Assembly (NCBI GenBank): GCA_944389455.1
Contig: CALXMK010000002.1
Coordinates: 62,001-126,000 of the forward strand
Source: an uncultured Verrucomicrobiota bacterium
Lineage (GTDB): Bacteria > Verrucomicrobiota > Verrucomicrobiia > Limisphaerales > UBA1412
Direction of reading: 5' to 3'
Length of the DNA: 64,000 bases
Numbering within the stretch: position 1 is the first letter of the stretch; every line of letters begins with the position of its first letter. Positions 39,701 to 47,194 of the stretch are shown piece by piece. The position numbers and the translations under genes were made by a program. Below the pieces are notes generated by a model, which was not told where the DNA came from, made no database searches, and was given only the letters and a program-made list of their open reading frames with translations.

Positions 39701-39895
39701 ACGAATGGCAATGCCTATGTTGTTTTTAAAAATGTGATAATAGTACCCATCATGCTGAACAATAAAAGGATCAGCAGATGGGGGAGGAATGATGGGATTA
39801 GTGAAAAATTCGGTTTCTCCTAAGACAGAAAAAGTAAATAGGATACTTAGTCCGAGAAGTTTTATTTTGATATAGGATATGCTAAACCACTTCAT
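36722..39895 (-). CDS. GH43 enzyme fused to a GH99/GH71-like domain and a C-terminal CBM9-like domain
   Basis: 1057-residue exported protein. A signal peptide (about 1-26) is followed by a five-bladed GH43 domain (about 30-330). Its three acids are visible: base D42 in PSADPFIV, D151 in WAIDGTLL and acid E213 in LLEGPQI. From about 375 to 850 comes a TIM-barrel-like region (SIGMFYFLWMGAHG, MGVDVIIFDASNQ, FIFITGWNEWVMMRF) that resembles the GH99/GH71-like group of glycan-acting enzymes, with a beta insertion near 570-640. The last 190 residues (about 865-1057) look like a CBM9/DOMON sandwich (IDGVFTDWIPVYPEFRDD). GH43 suggests arabinofuranosidase or xylosidase activity. The target of the second domain is uncertain. 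Monocistronic. Confidence 0.8.
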   Translation of the reverse strand: MKWFSISYIKIKLLGLSILFTFSVLGETEFFTNPIIPPPSADPFIVQHDGYYYHIFKNNIGIAIRKTQDITKLAQARSVCVWRPPSSGPYSQEIWAPELHRYNGKWYIYVAADDGKNENHQMWAIESEGDDPMGPYNQIPYHLETGGWAIDGTLLTDSQNNPYFIWSGWPGKVDGTQYLYIAPMESPTKITAQRTLLSIPDQPWEKHGMPLLEGPQILKNNGKIFIIYSASGSWTVDYCLGMLEYKGGDICNPNNWEKHTKAPVLSKKDKVLGTGHCSFFKSPDGKEDWIAYHTKTKHENGWGDRCVHIQPYTFNEKGHPVFGEPAQPDQKLKSPSGSISTSVSQLIRDNYSDTWVATDALGRTLPTSQDVGIPKENRSIGMFYFLWMGAHGTNGPFDVTQILKKHPEAINNENHPAWGPLNAFHHWGESWFGYYLSTDESVYEKHARMLADMGVDVIIFDASNQFTYRDQYMALCRAFTRVRNNAGQTPQIAFLCPFGFPKNTVLKLWDEFYSQNLYSNLWYQWEGKPLILADPSLCTAGTVWDKHDYADPVPQNGSLGLSFQLQKSAYSIAAAAPTWHTSDSSVTLTLHKESPQGSLILQKRFSSISDNSWLELKFEKGLPIGKYYLEMSSPENKIGWWSTSSKNSDIPDAQSWHNQEMVSGARDLKIIYQDDPFLAINTFFSFRKPQADYFSGPTGPNQWGWLEVYPQHPFYNERHQLEQMTVGVAQNALDGKLSVLSNPKSHGRSFHNGIQPPPEEQNNRGNNFQEQWNRALQIDPPFIFITGWNEWVMMRFNKQNSPFYGSGNVTFVDQFNEEYSRDIEPALAKHGDNYYYQTIANIRKYKGVREIEPVSSAPIQIDGVFTDWIPVYPEFRDDIGDPVHRNHSGWGKSGIYKNHTGRNDIISAKISISKNNLYTYVRTFEPMHAIKQDHWMLLFLDTDENSTNGWMGYDFMIRSHPENIDQALVQKHTGSIGQYCWENITSVKRCINGTQMEIEIPLEILKLDSETLQYVDFKWADNIQETGEARDLTINGDVAPNDRYNYRAIFRKKRTEK

Positions 39896-39946
39896 ATAAT
39901 TTATATAATGCAGGAGAATAGAAGTAAAAGCAAGATTAGCTTTTAT

Positions 39947-39980
39947 GTAAAAAACACCGTGGAGGTTTAATCCCGGTGTT
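39947..39980 (-). terminator. Terminator of the P-type ATPase operon
   Basis: On the minus strand AACACCG (39980-39974) pairs with CGGTGTT (39959-39953), extended by GGA/TCC across a one-base bulge, and is followed by a run of T. It lies about 35 bp past the ATPase stop codon. Confidence 0.85.
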
Positions 39981-40012
39981 AAGAGTTTTAATTTTTTCTA
40001 GTTGCTGTTTTG

Positions 40013-42043
40013 TTATTTTTTATCTGAATTGGTTTCATCAAGTTGAATTCCACCAAGCTCTTCTCCTTGACGAACCAGCCGAGCACTATTGAAAACAACA
40101 ATTAATGAGCCAGCATTATGGAGAAGTGCTGCAAGAATAGGATTAATAAATCCCCAAGATGCAAACCCTAATCCAAAAATAATAAATAATGTTCCAAAAA
40201 GGAAGTTTTGATTGATAACTGAACGTGTTGAACGAGAAAGTCTTACAAGGAATGGAAGTTTCCTCAGGTCATTATTCATCAAAGCAATTGTTGCTGAATT
40301 AATAGCGACTTCACTTCCGGCTGCACCCATTGCGATACCAACATCTCCAGCAGCAAGTGCAGGAGCATCATTTACACCATCACCAACTACTGCAACACGG
40401 TAACCACGACTACGCATCATAGCTACAAAATCAACTTTATCTTGAGGAAGGCATTCCGCAATAATTTCTTCACATCCAATCTCCTTGGCTACTCGATTAG
40501 CTACGGGACTGCGATCCCCTGTAACAATAGCTATGCGTCGGACGCCATTTTCCAACAGTTCATCAAGAGACTCTTTGGCTTCGGGACGAGTTTCGTCTTG
40601 TAATCCAATCCAACCGATAAATTTAGAATCGGAAGCTACAAAGAGTAGGCTGAAACCTTCAGTTTCATTGAGATCAACGGATTTTAAGAAATCTCCGGCA
40701 ACACCATTATCTTGCAGCCACTGAGCACGGCCGATAATTATTTTCTTTTCTCCAACTTTGGCTGTTATGCCACGGCCTGCTGTTTCAGCAAAATCGGTGG
40801 GTTCCGTCAGTTCAATTTCCGCTTTTTCAGCTAAATAGGTAATAGCTTTAGCTGTAGGATGATTGCTATATTTTTCAGCAGAAGCTGCAATTTGAAGGAG
40901 TTCGGCAGGTTGTATACCCTCTACAGGAGAGAGACGGTTAACTACAAGTTTCCCGTATGTTAGAGTTCCTGTTTTATCAAATACAAATGCATTAATTTTT
41001 GCAGCCAACTCAATGTCACTGACTTTTTTAATAAGAATTCCCAATCGAGCTGCTGCAGAAAGTGCTGCCACCATTGCACTGGGAGTGGCAAGAATAAAGG
41101 CGCAGGGACATGCTACAATCAGAACGGCGATTACACGATCCAGATCAAATGTAAATGCCCATACCAGCGCAGCAATGACAAGTACAAGCGGTGTATAATA
41201 TTGCATATATTGGTCAATGATGCGCATGATTGGAAGATGAGTTTTTTCTGCGGCAAGAATTAGGTTATGTACCTGTCCCAGAGTAGTATCTTGACCGGCA
41301 CGTGATACACGAATTTCAATTACCCCCGTGAGATTTTGAGTCCCGGCAAAGACTTCATCTCCTGGAGATTTGTCTACCGGCAAGGATTCTCCGGTAATAT
41401 TTGCTTGATTAAAAGAACCTTGTCCAGAGAGTATGACCCCATCTGCCGCAACATTATCTCCAGGGCGAACTCGAATAACATCTCCGATTTGAAGTTGAGC
41501 AACAGTTACCTCTTCTTCTTTGCCATTTACAATGCGGCGAGCTTTGGTAGGAGCAAGTTTGATAAGCGATTCTATAGATTTACGAGCTCCATCGGCGGTG
41601 CGTATTTCAATAATTTCTCCCAAAAGCATGAAAAAAGCAACAACCCCTGCAGTTTGATAGTTACCGGATGCGAACGCAGCCAATACAGCCAAAGTAACAA
41701 GTTCATTAATACTTAGGACTCCTTTAAAGAGATTTTTAACAGAGGTATAGACAATGGGAATCCCCATAATCAGAGCGCCAATAAGTGCACTGAATGCGGA
41801 GATCATGTTGTCGGTTCCATATATCTGATCTAAAATAAAGGAGTTGACAATGAATAGAACTCCAGCAAGAGTGACATGGATGGGGAGAATAGTATGTTCG
41901 TGATCATGACCGCAGCTGCATGATGAGCTGTGATCGTGATCATGGTGGTGTGAGATTATTGTATCATTATGATTATGGTCATGATCAAGGTGATGATGTG
42001 TATGGGAATCCTGTTTTTTAATTGACTCTTGTTTAGATTGCAT
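40013..42043 (-). CDS. Heavy-metal P1B-type ATPase with His-rich N-terminus
   Basis: 676-residue metal-exporting ATPase of the inner membrane. Instead of an HMA domain the N-terminus is a His-rich tail (15 His within residues 14-50, plus a CSC). Membrane helices follow from about 52, TGES at 217-220 is the actuator motif, and CPC (312-314) lies in the transport helix. D356 in FDKTGTLT is phosphorylated, and HP (395-396) and GDGVNDAP (554 on) are the nucleotide-domain motifs. The late helix reads LLHNAGSLIVVFNS; as I recall, Zn/Cd pumps such as ZntA have Asp where this has Asn643, so the metal is uncertain. It is the last gene of an operon with three SPFH proteins. Confidence 0.9.
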   Translation of the reverse strand: MQSKQESIKKQDSHTHHHLDHDHNHNDTIISHHHDHDHSSSCSCGHDHEHTILPIHVTLAGVLFIVNSFILDQIYGTDNMISAFSALIGALIMGIPIVYTSVKNLFKGVLSINELVTLAVLAAFASGNYQTAGVVAFFMLLGEIIEIRTADGARKSIESLIKLAPTKARRIVNGKEEEVTVAQLQIGDVIRVRPGDNVAADGVILSGQGSFNQANITGESLPVDKSPGDEVFAGTQNLTGVIEIRVSRAGQDTTLGQVHNLILAAEKTHLPIMRIIDQYMQYYTPLVLVIAALVWAFTFDLDRVIAVLIVACPCAFILATPSAMVAALSAAARLGILIKKVSDIELAAKINAFVFDKTGTLTYGKLVVNRLSPVEGIQPAELLQIAASAEKYSNHPTAKAITYLAEKAEIELTEPTDFAETAGRGITAKVGEKKIIIGRAQWLQDNGVAGDFLKSVDLNETEGFSLLFVASDSKFIGWIGLQDETRPEAKESLDELLENGVRRIAIVTGDRSPVANRVAKEIGCEEIIAECLPQDKVDFVAMMRSRGYRVAVVGDGVNDAPALAAGDVGIAMGAAGSEVAINSATIALMNNDLRKLPFLVRLSRSTRSVINQNFLFGTLFIIFGLGFASWGFINPILAALLHNAGSLIVVFNSARLVRQGEELGGIQLDETNSDKK

Positions 42044-42078
42044 GGATTTTTGTAAATAGTTTTTTCTTAACAGAAGTG

Positions 42079-43221
42079 TTAGTTATGAGGATTTTCTTTT
42101 TCTTGCTCTCGCTGTGATTTCATTTGTTCCCTGTTCAGTTGAATGCGCAATTCCCGTTCGGCTTTTTCTGTGCCGGAAATATAGAATGTGTCATCTGCAT
42201 TCGTGAGAATAGTTTGCATGGTTTCTGCCAGAAGACGTTCTTTGAAAAGCTCTGGATTTTTTTCGAAATAGGGAAGTTGCTCTGAAAAGGATTTGGATTC
42301 AGATGCAATCGTCCGAACAATTTGGTTGCTACGAGTTGTAGCGTCAGCCAAGATAACAGAGGCTTGACCAAGAGCAGCGTTAATCGTAGTACGAGAGTAT
42401 GATTCTGCATTGTTGACTTCTGTTCGAGCTTCTTGTTGAGCACTTAGTACATTGTCATAGGATTCTCTCACAGAAAGAGGAGGCATTGTTTGAACATCTA
42501 TATTTTCTATAATAACACCAATTTGGAGTTCCTCAATAAGAGAGGCAACTCTTTGACGAACTGTTTCGTTAAAACTAATCTGATCTCGATAAATTGCATC
42601 TTCAGCTGTATATCGAGCTGCTGAGTAAAAAATAGCATTATTAAGAATATTTTCTAGAGTTTTATCCGGATTTGCATAGGTGAATATATAGTCTAGTACC
42701 ATGTTTGGATTCAACCGGTAATTCATAGTTGCACGAGTGTGAATCACTGTTCCATCAGAGGCGATAACATACCCATCTACTCCAGGACGAAGAAAAGAGG
42801 TGGGGTTAGGAAATTCCCCTGCAGCTTCCATTTCAGGAGTTACAGGCAACCAACCCGCAGTTGAAGTAACTTTACGACTTTGTCCCACAGAAATACGGAT
42901 AACTTCATCGATTGGATAAGGGAAGGCCCAATGTAAGCCAGGACGAAGAATTTGTTCTTCTCCAACTCCTACCGGTTTGCCAAAACGCAGTTTTACCGCA
43001 ATTTCATCTTGATGAACGGTAAAAGAAAGACTGTAGATAAATGCAATAACAAGACCAACGATAATTAATTTTATAATTTTAAATCCGCTATCTAGGGCAT
43101 CGCTTAAGGCTTTTGAGCTCGCATCATCTGGAGCTTGAGGAATTTGGATGCTCTTTTTATGAGAGCTTTGATTTTTAATCAGCTCTGTAATGCTTTTTTC
43201 CAGCTTATCTTTTTGACTCAT
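42079..43221 (-). CDS. hflK: HflK-like SPFH/prohibitin membrane protein
   Basis: 380-residue protein with a cytoplasmic N-terminus (about 50 residues), one membrane helix (about 52-72) and an SPFH domain (about 75-270: VHQDEIAVKLRFGKPVG, RPGLHWAFPYPIDEVIRI). A coiled-coil tail follows, where QEARTEVNNAESYSRTTINAA is the HflK-type heptad region. In E. coli HflK and HflC form a cage around the FtsH protease. It follows hflC by 15 bp. Family is certain; HflK rather than another stomatin-like subgroup is likely from order and length. Confidence 0.8.
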   Translation of the reverse strand: MSQKDKLEKSITELIKNQSSHKKSIQIPQAPDDASSKALSDALDSGFKIIKLIIVGLVIAFIYSLSFTVHQDEIAVKLRFGKPVGVGEEQILRPGLHWAFPYPIDEVIRISVGQSRKVTSTAGWLPVTPEMEAAGEFPNPTSFLRPGVDGYVIASDGTVIHTRATMNYRLNPNMVLDYIFTYANPDKTLENILNNAIFYSAARYTAEDAIYRDQISFNETVRQRVASLIEELQIGVIIENIDVQTMPPLSVRESYDNVLSAQQEARTEVNNAESYSRTTINAALGQASVILADATTRSNQIVRTIASESKSFSEQLPYFEKNPELFKERLLAETMQTILTNADDTFYISGTEKAERELRIQLNREQMKSQREQEKENPHN

Positions 43222-43236
43222 TTTTAGATATAAAGG

Positions 43237-44163
43237 TTATTTTTCTAGATCTGGAGCTAAGGAGATATTTCCATTTGTTGTATTTGCTGATTTTAGCAAA
43301 TTAAATGGAGTAGTCTGAGAGTCTAAAATAAGGGTAGTACGATTCTTCAAAGAATTTTCTAAAGCGCTTCTTCTGAAGTTAAAAATGGCTAAGTCTGGAT
43401 TTTTTTCCAAGATAGCGTAGTATTTAGAAGCTTCTGCTTCAGCAGCCCCGGTAATTTCAATTGAGCGAGCATTGGCTTCAGCCAAAATACGGCTTGCCTC
43501 ATTGTCAGCTTGAGCTCTAATAATTTGAGCTTCTTTTTCACCTTCAGCCTGGAATTGTTTGACTCTTGTATCACGCTCTGCTCTCATGCGATCCATAACT
43601 TTGGTTGTAATACTTTCAGGTAGTCCCAGTTGCTTAATGTGAATAAATTCCATTTCGACCCCGTAGCTGGCAATAGTTTTTTCACGAACATTGTTTAATA
43701 TAGCTTTCTCAATTTCATCAAATTTGATATTAGCATCATTAGTTGAAACAATATCAGAAAATAGATGTTGGCCAATAATAATGTTTTTGGCATTGCGAAT
43801 GAGTGGTTCTAAGGCAGTTTCGGCTTTTAATTTATCTCCATTAAGACTTTCTAAATAGAGCTGAGGGTTTGTTACTTTCCATCCTCCAAAAACAGTAATC
43901 AGGATATTAATTGCATCCTTGGTAGAAGTTTGTTCAAAAGCACGTTCAAAATTTTGAGTTCTGCAGTCGAAACGATGGATTCTTTGAATGGGCCATGGCA
44001 TTCTCCAATATAACCCAGGTTCAGAGATACTCTTGGAATATTTGCCAAAAGTAGTAACGACAACAATATCGGTTTGGCGAACCTGGAAGGCAAACATCAT
44101 CAGGGCAAAAATTATGGCCAGCACAAAACCGGTTACTAAACTAATTGCTTTTCTATTTTTCAT
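43237..44163 (-). CDS. hflC: HflC-like SPFH/prohibitin membrane protein
   Basis: 308-residue protein with an N-terminal membrane helix (about 8-28) and an SPFH domain beginning VRQTDIVVVTTFGKYSKSISEPGLYWRMPWPIQRIHRFD. The typical HflC pattern MRAERDTRVKQFQAEGEKEAQIIRAQADNEASRILAEA (about 192-228) lies in the coiled-coil segment. Expected to pair with the HflK-like protein in a membrane cage controlling FtsH. The order here is polytopic SPFH, hflC, hflK, so hflC precedes hflK, the reverse of E. coli. Confidence 0.85.
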   Translation of the reverse strand: MKNRKAISLVTGFVLAIIFALMMFAFQVRQTDIVVVTTFGKYSKSISEPGLYWRMPWPIQRIHRFDCRTQNFERAFEQTSTKDAINILITVFGGWKVTNPQLYLESLNGDKLKAETALEPLIRNAKNIIIGQHLFSDIVSTNDANIKFDEIEKAILNNVREKTIASYGVEMEFIHIKQLGLPESITTKVMDRMRAERDTRVKQFQAEGEKEAQIIRAQADNEASRILAEANARSIEITGAAEAEASKYYAILEKNPDLAIFNFRRSALENSLKNRTTLILDSQTTPFNLLKSANTTNGNISLAPDLEK

Positions 44164-44191
44164 TTTATCTTAAATTCTAATTTCTTGAGTT

Positions 44192-46057
44192 TTAATTGGC
44201 ACTGTCTACATTTAAATCTCTAAAGAGATCTTTATTAAGTCTGTCTTCTAAGTTTAACCAAACTGTCTCCTGATTATTTGTTGCAGCAATAACAAATTTT
44301 CGTGTATCTGCAGTTGCTTTTGCTAGTGTTTCCAGATAGGAACGTTGTGTGTATACAGAAGGTGATGCTTTCCAAGCTGTTTCTTGGTTTTGAAAGCTTT
44401 TAGCTTGAGCTGCCGCCAAATTTGTTTTTGCTTGTCCTAAACTATCTGCAGAAAACACAATATTAGTTGCCTCGGCATAGGCAGAAGGAACTCGTGCTGC
44501 AGCATAGCCATCCGCATTGAGAATGCTGATTTGCTTGTCTTGAAGTGATCCAATGACAGCTTCCCAGGCGTCTGCTACGTTAATAGGAGGATGAATTCCC
44601 TCTAAACCAACAAAGGTGATTTCTACACCCAGATTCTCAACCTGTTTTTGTATTCGTTGACGAATTTCTTCTGATGCTTTCATTCTGCCTGCTGCCATAA
44701 TCTCTTCAATGTCAACGTTAACTAGATAGCGAATTACTTCACGATTGGCTATATTTTCTAAAAGTTGAGCAGAATTCTCGTTTTTTAACATCCATGATTG
44801 GATATCTTTAATGCGATATTGAACTGGAATGTTAACAGAGAGAAAATTGACAGGAACAGCTTGTTCGGTTGTGATATCTTCCGCAAGGGTTATGTCTTTA
44901 CTGGCGACAAGCATATTTTGTTCTTCTTCAAAATGAGAACGAGTCCAAAGAATTACTTGAAGATTATTGGTGGGAACCTCTCCTCTCTCTACTCCAACAT
45001 AAATTGTTTTAACTTCTTGGCTTGGATATCTATAAATTTTATCAATAGGCCACGGGAATTTAAAATGGAATCCGCTATATAGGACTTCTCTTCCGGGAAT
45101 TGGTTTGCCAAAACGTTCTAATAAAGCTTCTTCATTTGGTCCAATTGTAACGATGGATGAACTCAAAAATAGGAGTGACAATTGGGCCAAGATAATCCAT
45201 GCCAGAGCATTTTCCAAAAAACGGTAGAACCATGTTTCTGAAACTTTGAATCCAAATTGATAGTCAAGTGCCTCTGCCGCAGTGCGTATAACACCTCCTG
45301 GCCTACCCAAAAGGCCAATTAATCGGCTTTCATAGAGGACTCGACCATTTTTCCCTTGTTGACGGGGACGATAAATTTCCATTACCAATCCCAACATGGT
45401 TTCAATTGCGATGACTAATAGAAAAAATAGAAGGGTTTTAGCTGTAATGATGTCTATTTGTTCATAACCAAACCACAAAATAGCTTCAATTATCGCAGAA
45501 ACAAAGCAAAGAACAGAGCTGAGCATTAAATAACCGGCGCTAGCCTGAAGAAGGCGACGATTTGCGAGATTAGAGAGTCCTGTGGAGTACCGCCCTATAA
45601 TAAAAAGAAAGAGTCCAATAACTCCCATTAGTGCCATAGTTAAAAGGGCCCTCTCAGGATTGACTGGTCCAATAATATCTTGTGATTTAGTCCAAAAATA
45701 CCAAGCGGTAATTCCTTGAGAGAGAGCCAGCACTATCGTAAATGCAGGAACAAAAAATTTCTCAAATTGTTCTTTGGCTCTTCTAGCAGGATAAAGTTCA
45801 GTATCAGTGCTGAATAAGGCAGATTTATCGGAAACTCTTTTAAGCTCTTCGACTTCCAGACGTTCATTCCATTCACGGGTGTCAAGACGCATCTGAAAAT
45901 AATTTACACAGCCTACAATTAATCCCATAAGGATAAATATTCCACAAATAAATATAGTAGTGGAGGCACTGTAAAATGCGATTCCAAATGTGGTGGGAGC
46001 AATTACCAATAGGGTAATTAAATTGACAAGACCGATTTTTTCTATGCTTTTCTCCAT
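44192..46057 (-). CDS. Polytopic membrane protein with an SPFH domain
   Basis: 621-residue protein. The first about 300 residues hold roughly seven hydrophobic helices (about 10-30, 33-52, 103-122, 135-157, 170-192, 205-225, 283-303). The remainder is an HflK-type SPFH domain (VTIGPNEEALLERFGKPI, YSGFHFKFPWPIDKIYRYPSQEV, about 308-530) and an Ala/Gln-rich helical tail. Standard HflK has a single helix, so this is a third, larger SPFH member. It lies 21 bp after an ABC-2 permease gene and 28 bp before hflC. Role unknown; assembly with HflK/HflC is inferred from context. Confidence 0.75.
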   Translation of the reverse strand: MEKSIEKIGLVNLITLLVIAPTTFGIAFYSASTTIFICGIFILMGLIVGCVNYFQMRLDTREWNERLEVEELKRVSDKSALFSTDTELYPARRAKEQFEKFFVPAFTIVLALSQGITAWYFWTKSQDIIGPVNPERALLTMALMGVIGLFLFIIGRYSTGLSNLANRRLLQASAGYLMLSSVLCFVSAIIEAILWFGYEQIDIITAKTLLFFLLVIAIETMLGLVMEIYRPRQQGKNGRVLYESRLIGLLGRPGGVIRTAAEALDYQFGFKVSETWFYRFLENALAWIILAQLSLLFLSSSIVTIGPNEEALLERFGKPIPGREVLYSGFHFKFPWPIDKIYRYPSQEVKTIYVGVERGEVPTNNLQVILWTRSHFEEEQNMLVASKDITLAEDITTEQAVPVNFLSVNIPVQYRIKDIQSWMLKNENSAQLLENIANREVIRYLVNVDIEEIMAAGRMKASEEIRQRIQKQVENLGVEITFVGLEGIHPPINVADAWEAVIGSLQDKQISILNADGYAAARVPSAYAEATNIVFSADSLGQAKTNLAAAQAKSFQNQETAWKASPSVYTQRSYLETLAKATADTRKFVIAATNNQETVWLNLEDRLNKDLFRDLNVDSAN

Positions 46058-46078
46058 ATTTTGAGTTTGATAATGAAA

Positions 46079-47035
46079 TTAATTTAGTTCTCTATTGTCA
46101 AAAAGAGTTATTCCAATGGTAATTGTAGCGACCATAAACGTGATCATATATAAAAATGCGTCTCTTATATAGAGCCAAGGAATGCCTTTATCGTTTTCAA
46201 TGGCATCAGCTAGCCAGAAATTTTGCCAGTTTGGGATAATAGTATAGAGTATAGTTCCTATCCAAGAACCGGAGTTTGACATTTGTCCAAAAAAGTAATC
46301 GGACATAAGGCCTATTAATAAAATAATAAGACAAAACGTAAGTGTGGCAATGGTATTTAAACGAGTAGAGCAGGTGATAGCTAAGGCTGCAATAAGCCAG
46401 AGCATAAAGGTCAGGCAGATTGCAGCAGGAATAAGACTCCAATCGATTGTGGAGTACTCCATAAGTTTTCTTTCTTCTTCTAAAAAAGAGATAATAATTA
46501 AACCAATGGTCATTGTTATAATCAAAATTCCCATTGTATAAGGAACAAAATTTTTCTCTAAAAAATAGTTGAGAAAGCCGGAAATAGCAAAAGAAAGTAT
46601 CATTGCACCAAAGAAAATGGCCATACCTACAAAATCAGTCTTACCATAAGAATCAAATCCCATTCTGCTAGCAAAAAGGATTGCTATGATATTGATGTAG
46701 ACCATAATAGAGATTGCGGAGCAGACACCAAATAGCTTTCCTAATAGGAATGCTATTCTATTGACCGGTTTAGAGAGAACAGCTAATGCAGTGCCACCTC
46801 GCAGTTCAGCTGCTAGTGATGTTGAAGCTGAAAAGACACTAGTAAAAAGACCGGCCAGAAGAAGTACTGCCAGAGCGCTTGTTTTGACAAGATTAACATC
46901 ATCTCCTAGTCCAAAGTATGGAGATATTGCTAGAAAAATAATGAAAACAGCCGACACACTTGTCAAAATTAAAAAAACAGGCTGCCGGAGCAGTTCCATA
47001 AAACTATTCTTCGCAATACTATATATTTCTCTCAT
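46079..47035 (-). CDS. ABC-2-type transporter permease
   Basis: 318-residue membrane protein with about six or seven helices. The N-terminus IAKNSFMELLRQPVFLILTS and LAAELRGGTALAVLSKPVNRIAFLLGKLFG (about 73-102) carry the ABC-2 permease signature. It is the first gene of the SPFH/P-type ATPase operon. No ABC ATPase gene is found in the operon or upstream. The substrate is unknown. Confidence 0.75.
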   Translation of the reverse strand: MREIYSIAKNSFMELLRQPVFLILTSVSAVFIIFLAISPYFGLGDDVNLVKTSALAVLLLAGLFTSVFSASTSLAAELRGGTALAVLSKPVNRIAFLLGKLFGVCSAISIMVYINIIAILFASRMGFDSYGKTDFVGMAIFFGAMILSFAISGFLNYFLEKNFVPYTMGILIITMTIGLIIISFLEEERKLMEYSTIDWSLIPAAICLTFMLWLIAALAITCSTRLNTIATLTFCLIILLIGLMSDYFFGQMSNSGSWIGTILYTIIPNWQNFWLADAIENDKGIPWLYIRDAFLYMITFMVATITIGITLFDNRELN

Positions 47036-47050
47036 CTGTTATCTATAGAA

Positions 47051-47089
47051 GATATTTTCTAGCAAAATACCAGACTGAGAGAAAATATC
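47051..47089. promoter_or_regulatory. Inverted repeat between divergent genes
   Basis: Perfect 10-bp arms GATATTTTCT (47051-47060) and AGAAAATATC (47080-47089) with a 19-bp spacer, in the region between the ABC-2 permease and the GH51 gene. It may be an operator or chance in AT-rich DNA. Confidence 0.4.
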
Positions 47090-47194
47090 ACAAAAAAAGT
47101 GTTGAGGCAATATCTTTTGAGAAGAAGGATTTTGAGTTTAAAAAAGTGGACAGAGAAGAGAATATTTGTTAATAAAAAGAAACTGTTGTTCTTT

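Noticed and set aside
41336..41716. 126-codon plus-strand ORF
   Set aside because: Antisense shadow of the P-type ATPase gene.
47099..47194. Upstream GTG-type start for the GH51 gene
   Set aside because: It would put a very basic stretch ahead of a normal signal peptide; ATG 47195 fits better.
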